DNA from: Clostridium sp.
Lineage (GTDB): Bacteria > Bacillota > Clostridia > Acetivibrionales > Acetivibrionaceae
NCBI GenBank assembly: GCA_012517995.1
Contig: JAAYTS010000018.1
Location: 1-35,400, forward strand
Reading direction: 5' to 3'
DNA length: 35,400 nt
Both the position numbers and the translations under genes were made by a program. Positions 19,080 to 28,359 of this stretch are shown piece after piece. The notes beneath the pieces were generated by a model. It was not told the DNA's origin and ran no database searches. It saw nothing but the letters and a program-made list of their open reading frames with translations. Numbering within the stretch: the stretch's first letter is position 1; every line of letters begins with the position of its first letter.

Positions 19080-19204
19080 AATACAAACGACCGCCCTTCA
19101 TACTTTCTTAAAAATAATAATTTAAAAATTAAATAATAACATTGGCAGCAGTCAGCAATGTACCTTGTAGCTATTAATAATTATAACTATAGCTTTATTT
19201 TAAC

Positions 19205-19516
19205 TTATTTGAATTTAACAGCAGTTCCATACACTAAGATTTCTGCTGCTCCCTGCATTATACTGCATGTAGAATACCTAATATTAATAACTGCATCTGC
19301 TCCTAATTGTTCTGCCTCTTCAACCATTCTCTTTGTTGCTAGCGCTCTTGCATGGTTAACCATTTCAACATATGCCTTTAACTCACCCCCTACTATGTTT
19401 TTAAGTCCGCTCATAATATCTTTTCCCACATGCCTTGTCTGAATTGTAGATCCTTTAACAATACTTAAAACTTCAAATTCTTTTCCTGGTATAAAATCAG
19501 TATTTACTAAGATCAT
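19205..19516 (-). CDS. YbjQ/UPF0145 heavy-metal-binding-domain family protein
   Basis: EVLSIVKGSTIQTRHVGKDIMSGLKNIVGGELKAYVEMVNHARALATKRMVEEAEQLGADAVINIRYSTCSI. Confidence 0.93.
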   Translation of the reverse strand: MILVNTDFIPGKEFEVLSIVKGSTIQTRHVGKDIMSGLKNIVGGELKAYVEMVNHARALATKRMVEEAEQLGADAVINIRYSTCSIMQGAAEILVYGTAVKFK

Positions 19517-19715
19517 CTTTATCTTCCTCCTTTATTTCCAATAATCTTTCAACTAATACTCTAATAATAAACACTAGAATAGTAATGGCTATTATAGCTG
19601 TAATGATCCTTCCCGTAATTGGAAGTGTACTTTCTGCAACTATGGGCAAACTGAATAATAATACAAATGTAATCAAGAATATAGTTATTATTAAAGTCAC
19701 AATAATTTTTTTCAC
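19497..19715 (-). CDS. Small two-TM protein (72 aa) overlapping the ybjQ-like gene start
   Basis: IIVTLIITIFLITFVLLFSLPIV / IITAIIAITILVFIIRVL; 20-nt overlap with the downstream gene suggests translational coupling. Confidence 0.65.
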   Translation of the reverse strand: MKKIIVTLIITIFLITFVLLFSLPIVAESTLPITGRIITAIIAITILVFIIRVLVERLLEIKEEDKDDLSKY

Positions 19716-19869
19716 TTATTTGACCTCTTCCTTTATTAATTTATTTCTTCATTTCCTTTATTAAGTTCTAGAAAGTATTGTTAAAAAATATAGTCAAATT
19801 ATTGTCTTAAGATAATTATATCATGTATTTATTATAGAGTTAATAGTAAATTTATATTTAGAAAAAATA

Positions 19870-22164
19870 TCATTTTAAATATTCTTTAAATTTCTCCTTA
19901 TCCATATTTAATATAAAATCCTTGTATGCGTTTTTTTCTAAAAGAGCATTTTTTAAGCTTTTTTCTACAAAAACAATATTTGTATTTTTTCCTTCTCCTC
20001 TTCCTTGAAATACAAATACTTTGCTATGGTCCTCACTTAAAATATAATTAATGATACCTTTTGCCCTAAGATATTTAAGGCTAGCTTTAATAACTCCTTC
20101 CTCAACACAAAGCTTTTTGGAAAAAACCTCAATGTATTCTCTGCCACCCTTGTTCTTTATAGTATATTTTATTATTCCTAGAAAATTCATTAAAAATCCT
20201 TTAAATGAATAATCCGGCGGCAGGGTAAAGTTGATAATTATATTTTCTGGATTAGCTAAAGCTACAACTTCTCTAAATATTGCTGTGTTTGCAGGAGGTG
20301 AAAGAAAAACAACATCTTTTTTAGGTTTTATATTAAATCTATCTACACTACCGTCTATGGGACATAGGGATTTTAACCCTTCATAAAAAATTTGTGCATC
20401 TTTGTATTTTAATAAAAGAGTATTTAAACCGGTCTTTCTCTCGTCAATAATATTTCCTTCAAAAAGTAGCTTTCTAACACCCGGACTTTCAACCATATGG
20501 CCTATTGTTAACTGAATATTATTACTGCCTCTATAGGTATTTATTCCCACTTTGTAGGTGATGTCAAAAACCTTTCCCTCTAAAGACTCATCTTCCCCAA
20601 ACCATTTTACAGCTGAAATTCTTATATTGTTTTCGTCTTCTACAACCATTATATGATGATTTTTTTCAGTCTTCCTATCACTTACAACTCTTATATTTGA
20701 AGAATAAAACTCAGGAGGAGAAAACCCCTCTCCGTAAGGTCCAGCACTTTGAAGCCTTGTAAGAAGTTCTTCTGATATCTCTTCAAAGAAAAGCTCTGCA
20801 TCCACATTTGCTATTATTGTATCTTTTATAAAGTACCTTTTTTCTGCTGCTATTTCAATTTCCCTAACAAAATCCTCAAGGTTTTCTTTTTTTAACGAAA
20901 GACCTGCTGCCTGTGAGTGACCGCCAAATTTTAAAAGCTTTCCGCTGCATTCTTTTATAAGCTCATATATATTTATTTCTTCTATTGATCTGGCTGAACC
21001 CACTATTGTACTTCCATCGTCTTTAATTGAAAGGAGTATTGCAGGTTTTTTATACAGCTCACAAATTCTCCCTGCTGCTATTCCTACTATTCCATGATGC
21101 CAAAACTCTCCATACAGCACCAAAACCGTCTTGTTTTTTTTCTGTGTCTCCACCATTTCTATAGCTTCATCAATTATTTTTTGTTGAATTCTTTTTCTTT
21201 CACTGTTAAGAATATCAATTTTTTCTGCCATTTCTTTAGCTAAATCCTTATTTTTACATAAAAGCAGCTCAACTGGCAATTTTGCCGTTTCCATTCTTCC
21301 TGCTGCATTTATTCTTGGTGCAATTTGAAATGCAATATCCTCTTCATTATCTATACTCCCGCTTTTGCTGGCTATTTCAAAAAGTTCACTAAGGCCAACC
21401 CTTTTTGTATTAATCAAAGCTGGCAGTGACTTTTTTAAAAGATATCTGTTTTCACCATTAAGGCTTACCACATCTGCAATTAGTGACATTGCCAAAAGGT
21501 CTAAGAACCTGTCCCCAATATATTCTTCTCCCTTTTCTTTTAAAACAGCTAAGCACAAAAAATATGCCATGGCACAGCCTGAAATATTTCTTGCCCTGTG
21601 CCCTTCTTCTAAAAGTTTGGGATTTAATATAACATATGCATCTGGAGTTTCATCAGGAATACTGTGGTGGTCAGTTAGTATTACATCCATTTTAAGCTCT
21701 TTTGCAAGATTTATCTCATTTACATTGGATATACCACAATCACAGGTTATTATAAGGGATACCCCTTTTTCATAAAGACTTTTAACAACTTCTTCATTCA
21801 TTCCATATCCTTCTGTAAACCGATCCGGAACATGATAAATTACAGACTCTGTATAGTTTTTAAGACATTCTACAAGGGTAACTGTACTTGTTACACCGTC
21901 CACATCATAGTCCCCATAGATACATATTAATTCTTTAGAATCTATTGCCTTCAAAATCCTTTTTACCGCCCTTTCCATACCTGGAAACTCACTTGGCAGG
22001 GTAGGCTTATAGTATTCATCATTTAGCATGATTTTAACGGTTTCAGGGTCTTTATATCCCCTGTTGTAAAATATCCTTGCAATAAGCTCATCCCCCCCAC
22101 AGGCTTCTATAAGCTCTATGGGAATTTTTACTCTTTCATTAAATATATTTATTCTTACATCCAC
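19870..22164 (-). CDS. recJ: Single-stranded-DNA-specific exonuclease RecJ
   Basis: DHH motifs YGDYDVDGVTSTV, ILTDHHSIP, APRINAAGRM, GGHSQAAGLS. Confidence 0.95.
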   Translation of the reverse strand: MDVRINIFNERVKIPIELIEACGGDELIARIFYNRGYKDPETVKIMLNDEYYKPTLPSEFPGMERAVKRILKAIDSKELICIYGDYDVDGVTSTVTLVECLKNYTESVIYHVPDRFTEGYGMNEEVVKSLYEKGVSLIITCDCGISNVNEINLAKELKMDVILTDHHSIPDETPDAYVILNPKLLEEGHRARNISGCAMAYFLCLAVLKEKGEEYIGDRFLDLLAMSLIADVVSLNGENRYLLKKSLPALINTKRVGLSELFEIASKSGSIDNEEDIAFQIAPRINAAGRMETAKLPVELLLCKNKDLAKEMAEKIDILNSERKRIQQKIIDEAIEMVETQKKNKTVLVLYGEFWHHGIVGIAAGRICELYKKPAILLSIKDDGSTIVGSARSIEEINIYELIKECSGKLLKFGGHSQAAGLSLKKENLEDFVREIEIAAEKRYFIKDTIIANVDAELFFEEISEELLTRLQSAGPYGEGFSPPEFYSSNIRVVSDRKTEKNHHIMVVEDENNIRISAVKWFGEDESLEGKVFDITYKVGINTYRGSNNIQLTIGHMVESPGVRKLLFEGNIIDERKTGLNTLLLKYKDAQIFYEGLKSLCPIDGSVDRFNIKPKKDVVFLSPPANTAIFREVVALANPENIIINFTLPPDYSFKGFLMNFLGIIKYTIKNKGGREYIEVFSKKLCVEEGVIKASLKYLRAKGIINYILSEDHSKVFVFQGRGEGKNTNIVFVEKSLKNALLEKNAYKDFILNMDKEKFKEYLK

Positions 22165-22168
22165 TTTT

Positions 22169-22999
22169 CTAAATCAGCTCCTCAATATCATCCCACTCTA
22201 ATTGGTCTAAAAAATCTTCATCTTCTTCCATTTTTTTATAGTCTATTTTCTCATTATTGCAAAACCAATTAAATTCACAGTATGTACAGCTTTTTTTGTA
22301 CAAAGTTTTATCAAAGTTTGAGTAATCGTACCCTAGTATCCTTTCAATTTTGTCCTTTAACTGTTTCTCAAAGTTTGAGTGCATTTCATCACTATATTTT
22401 ATTTCTGCCAACACTTTTTTAGGCTCAGGTCGCCAGTAATACATACTTATATTTTCACATGGTATTTCTTTTTCTGTTAAAAGCTTCATTCCTTCCTTTA
22501 GAACATAGAGATAAACCAGCGTTTGAAGGCTTCTTTTAAGCCTTATTCTCTGAAGATTTTCATCTTTTTTAGGGTTTTCTTTATCTTTAACATGTGTTTT
22601 CCAGTCCCAAATTTCAACATTGTTCCCATCTATAATAATCAAATCATAATTTGCCTCAAGCCTTAAAACTCCTTTAGACATTCTAAGCTTATACTCTGGA
22701 AGATACCTTTTTTTCTCCTCCTTTTTAAAATTTCTCATAAGAGAAGAAACCCACCTGTCTAGTTCTTCATATCCTTCCACATCCTCTGTAATCCCCGGGT
22801 CTATTCCTTGAAAATACCTATATGCCATAAGATGAAAGTTGTTTCCCATCTCAAGCCTTTTTCTAATTTCCTCTCCTAAATAATTGTCCCATTTTAAATT
22901 TTCCAAATACCTTTTTTTAAATTTTAAAGGGCATTTTTCAAATGTTGAAAGAGAATGCTGGGTAAACAAAAAATAATGTACAAATCTTAAATCCTTCAT
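22169..22999 (-). CDS. PD-(D/E)XK nuclease, RecB/AddB/Cas4-like with probable 4Fe-4S cluster
   Basis: STFEKCPLKFKKRYL, GNNFHLMAYRYF, YDLIIIDGNNVEIWDWKTH, QTLVYLYVL, C-terminal CTYCEFNWFC. Confidence 0.88.
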   Translation of the reverse strand: MKDLRFVHYFLFTQHSLSTFEKCPLKFKKRYLENLKWDNYLGEEIRKRLEMGNNFHLMAYRYFQGIDPGITEDVEGYEELDRWVSSLMRNFKKEEKKRYLPEYKLRMSKGVLRLEANYDLIIIDGNNVEIWDWKTHVKDKENPKKDENLQRIRLKRSLQTLVYLYVLKEGMKLLTEKEIPCENISMYYWRPEPKKVLAEIKYSDEMHSNFEKQLKDKIERILGYDYSNFDKTLYKKSCTYCEFNWFCNNEKIDYKKMEEDEDFLDQLEWDDIEELI

Positions 23000-25236
23000 T
23001 CTTTACTTCCCTCCTCTTCAATATATTTTTTTAGTTCTAAAATATATTTTGAAGGAAGTGCTTCATTTTTTTTCCCTACATTGTATTGATGTGATGTCAA
23101 AAACAAATACTTTTTTGCCCGAGTAATACCCACATACAAAAGTCTTGCCCTTTCTGAAATTGCCTCAAGCTTTGACTTTAGTACCTGTTCTTTCCCATCC
23201 CCTTCATTTAAAACCTTTTCCATTTCTGATTTTAATATTGCCTGGGGATTTTTAAATTTCTCTTTTAAAAACCAGTGTTCACCTACAAATTTATCTTCTA
23301 ATGTAACAGGAAATTCCCAACTATTAATGCTTGTTAAAAAGACAATATCCCACTCAAGCCCCTTTGATTTATGGTAAGTTGCCAGGGTAATCTGTCCCGG
23401 CGTTGGTTCATAGCCTTTTAATTCCCATACCACCCCTGAAAAAAAGTTAAACCTATTTTTAGGACTTAAAAGTTCTAATGCAAGGTCACTAAGTTTCCAG
23501 TGAATATCCTGGTTCATAAGATATCTTACATCCCCTGCAACCTTTTGTGCTATTGCTCTCTCTTCTCTTTCAAACTTTAATTTTTCAGATATAAATAAAA
23601 TAAGCTTTTCTACAATAGCATTTGGAAATTCTAAAAATTCCCTCATTGTTTCCATATTCTTTGTAAAATCTGACCATATATCACTTTTTAAAAGTTCTTC
23701 TGGTATTTCTGAAATTTCAATCTCCCCTGCCACTGGATAAAGAAGCTTTTCCACAGGATAGTTTTTTAAAAAACTTTTAAGCAGTTTCTTTTGGTCATTT
23801 GTTTTTTCTTCCTCTTTATTCTCAACTTCTCCATTTTCTTCTTCATAGGAATCTGGTAAAAAGCACTCATCTAACATATAGAAAAGCTTTTCACCGCTTT
23901 CAGGCAAGGCAATAAAATCTATAACCCGTCCAAGTTTTCTAACTGTCTTGTTTTTTTCATTTGATGTATTTTCAAGATGCTCATAAGGTATTTTTTCATC
24001 ATCTAGCATGTTTAAAACCACTCTCATTCTCCAGCTACTGGGAACTAAAATTGCAATGGTCTTGTCTGGATGCTTTTTTAACATGTAAGAAGCTCTATTT
24101 ACAACTGCCCTGGCCTCATCTACCCAGGAATCAAATACAGCAGCCTTTATCCCATATTCGTCTATTTTAGGATTTGGCATATCATCTTTTTCATCAACTG
24201 GTTCTATGTACTGGGGAAGAAGGCTTTCCCGGCACTCTAAAACAGGATGGCTTTCTCTTACATACCTTACAAAATAGTTTGCCAAATCAATTATTTCTTT
24301 TGTATTTCTGCTGGATTGGGTAATCCTATATACAGTTGTGGAAGGGTCTTCACAAAAACTTTTAAAAAGAGTGAAATCACTGTTGCTAAAGCTGCCACAT
24401 ATAGCCTGATTACTATCCCCCACCCTTAAAAGATTGCCGTTTGCTATCATTTTTAATATTTCACTTTGAATGTAATTAGAATCCTGAGCTTCATCTTCAC
24501 ATACAAATGAATATGTTCTTTGGTATTTTTCTAAAAGATGTTCATCTTCTAGAAGCATTTTTCTTGCATTGTAAAGCATATCATCAAAATCTAAATATCC
24601 TCTTATTTTAAGCTGCCTGTCATAGATTTCATATATTTGACATGCCCAGTTTAGTATAGAGTCTTTATGAATGTTTTTACAAAGCTTTTTTGCATCCCCG
24701 GAAGTTATTCCACGCACTTTAAAATCACCTATGGCAGAAAGCATAATATTGCAAAGCCTGTCATGCCAATTTTTATAAATTTCCTGGGCTTTTCCTGCAG
24801 ATATATTATCTATATCTAAATACAATCTAAATTCTCTTTCATTATGCCTTTTCCATTCATCAATTGCATTTGAAATCAAATGTATTTTTTCAACACCGTC
24901 AATTACATCAAATTCCTCATTGGTAATGACAAGATCAGGTTTTTCTTTTATTATCTGAAGGCAAAGACCATGTATTGTGGATACAAAATAATCTTTTGTA
25001 CCTAGAATATCTCTTTTTTGAAGTTCTGATGCAATTCTTTGCTTAAAATTATTAACAGCACTATTCATATATGTAACAATAAGTATCTTTCCCGGTCTGT
25101 GTAAGCCCTTGCTTATCATTTCAACCGCCCACTGGGTAAGGGAATAAGTTTTCCCCCCTCCGGGGATGGCAGGTATTGCACAATATCCGCCCCGGTACTG
25201 CTCCACCAGCTCTTTTTGCCCTTTTCTAAGTCCCAT
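22996..25236 (-). CDS. UvrD/PcrA-type SF1 helicase (start revised to MGLRKGQKEL)
   Basis: AIPGGGKTYSLT, CEDEAQDSNYIQ, VGDSNQAICGSF, ATYHKSKGLEWDIVFLT, RARLLYVGITRAKKYLFLT; GGAGGGGG SD before 25236. Confidence 0.9.
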   Translation of the reverse strand: MGLRKGQKELVEQYRGGYCAIPAIPGGGKTYSLTQWAVEMISKGLHRPGKILIVTYMNSAVNNFKQRIASELQKRDILGTKDYFVSTIHGLCLQIIKEKPDLVITNEEFDVIDGVEKIHLISNAIDEWKRHNEREFRLYLDIDNISAGKAQEIYKNWHDRLCNIMLSAIGDFKVRGITSGDAKKLCKNIHKDSILNWACQIYEIYDRQLKIRGYLDFDDMLYNARKMLLEDEHLLEKYQRTYSFVCEDEAQDSNYIQSEILKMIANGNLLRVGDSNQAICGSFSNSDFTLFKSFCEDPSTTVYRITQSSRNTKEIIDLANYFVRYVRESHPVLECRESLLPQYIEPVDEKDDMPNPKIDEYGIKAAVFDSWVDEARAVVNRASYMLKKHPDKTIAILVPSSWRMRVVLNMLDDEKIPYEHLENTSNEKNKTVRKLGRVIDFIALPESGEKLFYMLDECFLPDSYEEENGEVENKEEEKTNDQKKLLKSFLKNYPVEKLLYPVAGEIEISEIPEELLKSDIWSDFTKNMETMREFLEFPNAIVEKLILFISEKLKFEREERAIAQKVAGDVRYLMNQDIHWKLSDLALELLSPKNRFNFFSGVVWELKGYEPTPGQITLATYHKSKGLEWDIVFLTSINSWEFPVTLEDKFVGEHWFLKEKFKNPQAILKSEMEKVLNEGDGKEQVLKSKLEAISERARLLYVGITRAKKYLFLTSHQYNVGKKNEALPSKYILELKKYIEEEGSKE

Positions 25237-25507
25237 AGTCCCCCTCCAAAGCCCTGTTTTAAAATACATGCATTCACCTGTATACATTATAACATGAAAA
25301 TAACATGAAATATTTTACAACATTCATGAAGTTTTTTAAAAAATTTACAAATTATTAATATATTGTGTATAATATTTGTAAAGCTACATTTATAAGAAAA
25401 ACAGTATTTAAAATTTCATAATTACTTTTAAGATGTTTTACCAATTTGATAATTTGCAGAAAAGGAAAAGAGGTCGTAAAAATGAAAAGGTGGATTTTTA
25501 ATGCAAC

Positions 25508-25699
25508 TTATTTTTGAAATATTATATTTAAAATTCCTACAACAATGCAAAGAACGCCACCTATATATGTTATTATTGCTTTAGATTTAGACGGTTCTTC
25601 AAATTTATAATTCTCCATCTTTTCAGAAGCCTTAGACAAAACTTTAGGAAGAAATATCATAACAAATCCAAATAGTATAAGTAAAATTCCCAATAACAC
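25508..25699 (-). CDS. Small two-TM protein (63 aa)
   Basis: LLGILLILFGFVMIFLPKVL ... AIITYIGGVLCIVVGILNIIF. Confidence 0.6.
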   Translation of the reverse strand: MLLGILLILFGFVMIFLPKVLSKASEKMENYKFEEPSKSKAIITYIGGVLCIVVGILNIIFQK

Positions 25700-25773
25700 T
25701 ATATCACCCTCTCTTTATCATCCTTAATTTTTTCATCATACGCTATTATAACATTATAACACTTCATTTAAAA

Positions 25774-27852
25774 CTATTCTCTTCCTGATACAATAAGCTC
25801 ATCAAAATATTCTGACAATATACCGTCATTTTCATAACCATTAGCTGACAGCATAGATTCAAAAGTTATAACCTTTTCCCCGCATCTTTTTAAAATTGAC
25901 CTCATTAAAACTGCCACATAGCGTTTTTGATTTTCCTCTTCAATATCTTCTGTATAAATATCTTTTGGATTCCAAGTCTTTGTAAGAACATGTAAATTTG
26001 TTATTTCCTTTACACTCCTTGGTGTCCAGTGACTGCTGCTAAGACTTGTAATAATAGTCACTTTGCTTTCTAAAGAACTTGCAAGATAAGCCACTGGAGT
26101 TGATAAAAGAACAAAATTCCCGCTAAGCTTTTCTTCTAACTCAAATATGCTCTCTGCTGACTTTATTCCCTTTCTCACCACATCCAGAAAATCCCTACTG
26201 GCATTTCTGTTAAATCTTGAAACCACATCTACAAAAGACTGAGCACTATCAATAAGTTTTTTTGCTTCAAGAATATCATTTTGGGACATTTCATCTGAAA
26301 TAAGTATCTCCAAAAAAACCCTTTGAAAAAATTCATGTATCTTAAGTGGTTCTTCCCTCTCTCTGTATTCTTTTATCCATTCTCTAATATATTCATATTT
26401 TTCAACATTATAATAGCCCACCCTCTCTACAAGCCCTGGAAACTCTATATCAGGAAACTGGGCAAAGGGTCTTTGGCTTAATACCTCTCCTGCAAGCATA
26501 GAACTTCTTATAGGATCAATTTTTAAAACCACCCTTATAAGAGATTTAACATCATCCCTTCCTGGCATAAAGCCGTATGTGGGATGGCACAGCTGTGCTA
26601 AAGTTATTAAGCCTTGTGAAAAAGGATTATCTATAACCCTATTCTTTCTAGTAAGGTTTTTAATTTCATATCCTCTGTTTTCTAAAGCTCTTGCTATAAC
26701 AAACTCTGTAACTGGATCTGCATAATTGGAAATTACAACTATATCTGATGGCTCATAGCCCTCTTTCTCAATAAGATTTATTATTCTCTCACCTATATTT
26801 TCAAGCATTTCACTTCTAAGTTCAAAAGGAGGTACCCTTTCAATTTCAGGTCTTGATTTAAATTTATAAGTTTTCCCATTCCTTATATTGTCAAACAACA
26901 TATCTGAAAACTCAGTCATAAACTCCTTGCATGTATAACATTCCTGCATTTCAACGGTTTTTAATTTATCTATCAACTGTCTTTTTGTATATTCATGATT
27001 GCTGCCAAAAGCCTCCCCATAGCCACCTTCATGATTGTATGCTAAAAGACATGTTTTAAGATTTGGCATCAGCATATTTATAAAATCAACTTCCGTTGGA
27101 ACACATTCTTCTATATTATCTACAATAAGGTGCTGAATTCTTTTAAATAATTGCTCTTTATATGTAGAATCTTTTAAAAGATAATTATTATAAAGTTCCA
27201 CAGCCATTCCGAAATCAAATATTCCAAGCTCTATACAGCGTTTTCTATATCTTTTTAAAATGTCATCTGCTTCAACATATATGTTCTTTTTTAACTCATC
27301 CTTTTTTTCTAAAGCAGAATACAGCCTCTTTCCTATTTCATCATATGGAATATCTGAAATGGCAGCCCTTACCAGGTTTGAAGTAAGGTCAATTGCAAGA
27401 CGGTCTGTAAAGGAGGTAACCCCTTCAAAAGCCCCTTTATTTTGTCTTCTCCACTCAATAACTACAGACACTAAAAACTGGGCTGCCTCAAAGGTCAAAA
27501 ACACCGGTTTTACATTTTTATTTTTTATTTCATGGCAATTTTTTAATAAAATAGGGTAATATGTCTTTATTTCTTCCTGTATAAATCCATAATAGGAAGT
27601 CCTTAAAATAGCCCCAGAATGGTCAAGTATTGTTTTAGTTCTCCACTCTAATGATTGGGTTCTGTTTAATAGGAGAATAAGTATTTTTTCGCTGGGTATT
27701 TTAAGTTCTGACACCATATATTTGTATCTTTCCAATAACAAAGTGGATTTACCACTTCCAGTAGGACCTTTTAAAATCAGTTTAGAATTGTCTTTAGGCA
27801 AACTTATCACCTTTTTTGCTAAATGACTAAATATAATGGTATATCCCTCCAT
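25774..27852 (-). CDS. UvrD/AddB-like P-loop protein with degenerate helicase motifs
   Basis: Walker A GPTGSGKSTLLLERY; Walker-B-position IVDNIEEC instead of DE-Q-D; motif-VI-like NQKRYVAVLMRSILKRCGEKVITFES. Confidence 0.75.
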   Translation of the reverse strand: MEGYTIIFSHLAKKVISLPKDNSKLILKGPTGSGKSTLLLERYKYMVSELKIPSEKILILLLNRTQSLEWRTKTILDHSGAILRTSYYGFIQEEIKTYYPILLKNCHEIKNKNVKPVFLTFEAAQFLVSVVIEWRRQNKGAFEGVTSFTDRLAIDLTSNLVRAAISDIPYDEIGKRLYSALEKKDELKKNIYVEADDILKRYRKRCIELGIFDFGMAVELYNNYLLKDSTYKEQLFKRIQHLIVDNIEECVPTEVDFINMLMPNLKTCLLAYNHEGGYGEAFGSNHEYTKRQLIDKLKTVEMQECYTCKEFMTEFSDMLFDNIRNGKTYKFKSRPEIERVPPFELRSEMLENIGERIINLIEKEGYEPSDIVVISNYADPVTEFVIARALENRGYEIKNLTRKNRVIDNPFSQGLITLAQLCHPTYGFMPGRDDVKSLIRVVLKIDPIRSSMLAGEVLSQRPFAQFPDIEFPGLVERVGYYNVEKYEYIREWIKEYREREEPLKIHEFFQRVFLEILISDEMSQNDILEAKKLIDSAQSFVDVVSRFNRNASRDFLDVVRKGIKSAESIFELEEKLSGNFVLLSTPVAYLASSLESKVTIITSLSSSHWTPRSVKEITNLHVLTKTWNPKDIYTEDIEEENQKRYVAVLMRSILKRCGEKVITFESMLSANGYENDGILSEYFDELIVSGRE

Positions 27853-27901
27853 AAATCTTAAGTCTTTCGTATATTATACCATTATAGAAATATTAATGAA
27901 A

Positions 27902-27943
27902 GGAAAAAAATAAATGCCCAAGCATTACACCAAGGCATTTATT
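27902..27943 (-). terminator. Terminator-like hairpin (minus strand) upstream of the degenerate helicase gene
   Basis: AATAAATGCC ... GGCATTTATT with a T-run 3' on the minus strand. Confidence 0.65.
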
Positions 27944-28117
27944 AGGGGGTTAAAATGTATTTTGTGAGGTCAATTTAAGTATTAACCTTTTATTATTTTT
28001 TTATTCAAATAATTTAAAATTTTTTTAAAATTATTTTTTGCATTAAATTCTATTTTAAAATTTAAATGAATAGATATTATAAAATGATTTATTATCAAAA
28101 GGATGGTTTTTTTTATG

Positions 28118-28291
28118 AAAAATGTTTATTTTATAACTCTTCAAAAAAAACATATTATACGTTCAATTGTATTTCTTTTACTTACAATTTTATTTATATT
28201 ATTAATTAGTAACTTTGCATCAATGAGAAGAGTTCCCTCTTTTTCACCTATATTAGATACTGAAGTAATTGCACACCTTCCCCTAAAATAA
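28118..28291 (+). CDS. Small TM protein (58 aa), short product (start revised)
   Basis: MKNVYFITLQKKHIIRSIVFLLLTILFILLISNFASMRRVPSFSPILDTEVIAHLPLK; AAAAGGATGG upstream; terminator follows. Confidence 0.45.
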   Translation, partial: KNVYFITLQKKHIIRSIVFLLLTILFILLISNFASMRRVPSFSPILDTEVIAHLPLK

Positions 28292-28300
28292 TATCAAAGG

Positions 28301-28338
28301 AAAAAAACGGAGTACATATGCTTTATACTCCGTTTTTT
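28301..28338. terminator. Bidirectional terminator between the small ORF and the MCP gene
   Basis: AAAAAAACGGAGTA ... TACTCCGTTTTTT. Confidence 0.85.
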
Positions 28339-28359
28339 GTATATCTTAATCATTTAAAG

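Noticed and set aside
21365-21775. 136-aa plus-strand ORF inside recJ
   Set aside because: Antisense to conserved RecJ motifs; no independent support.
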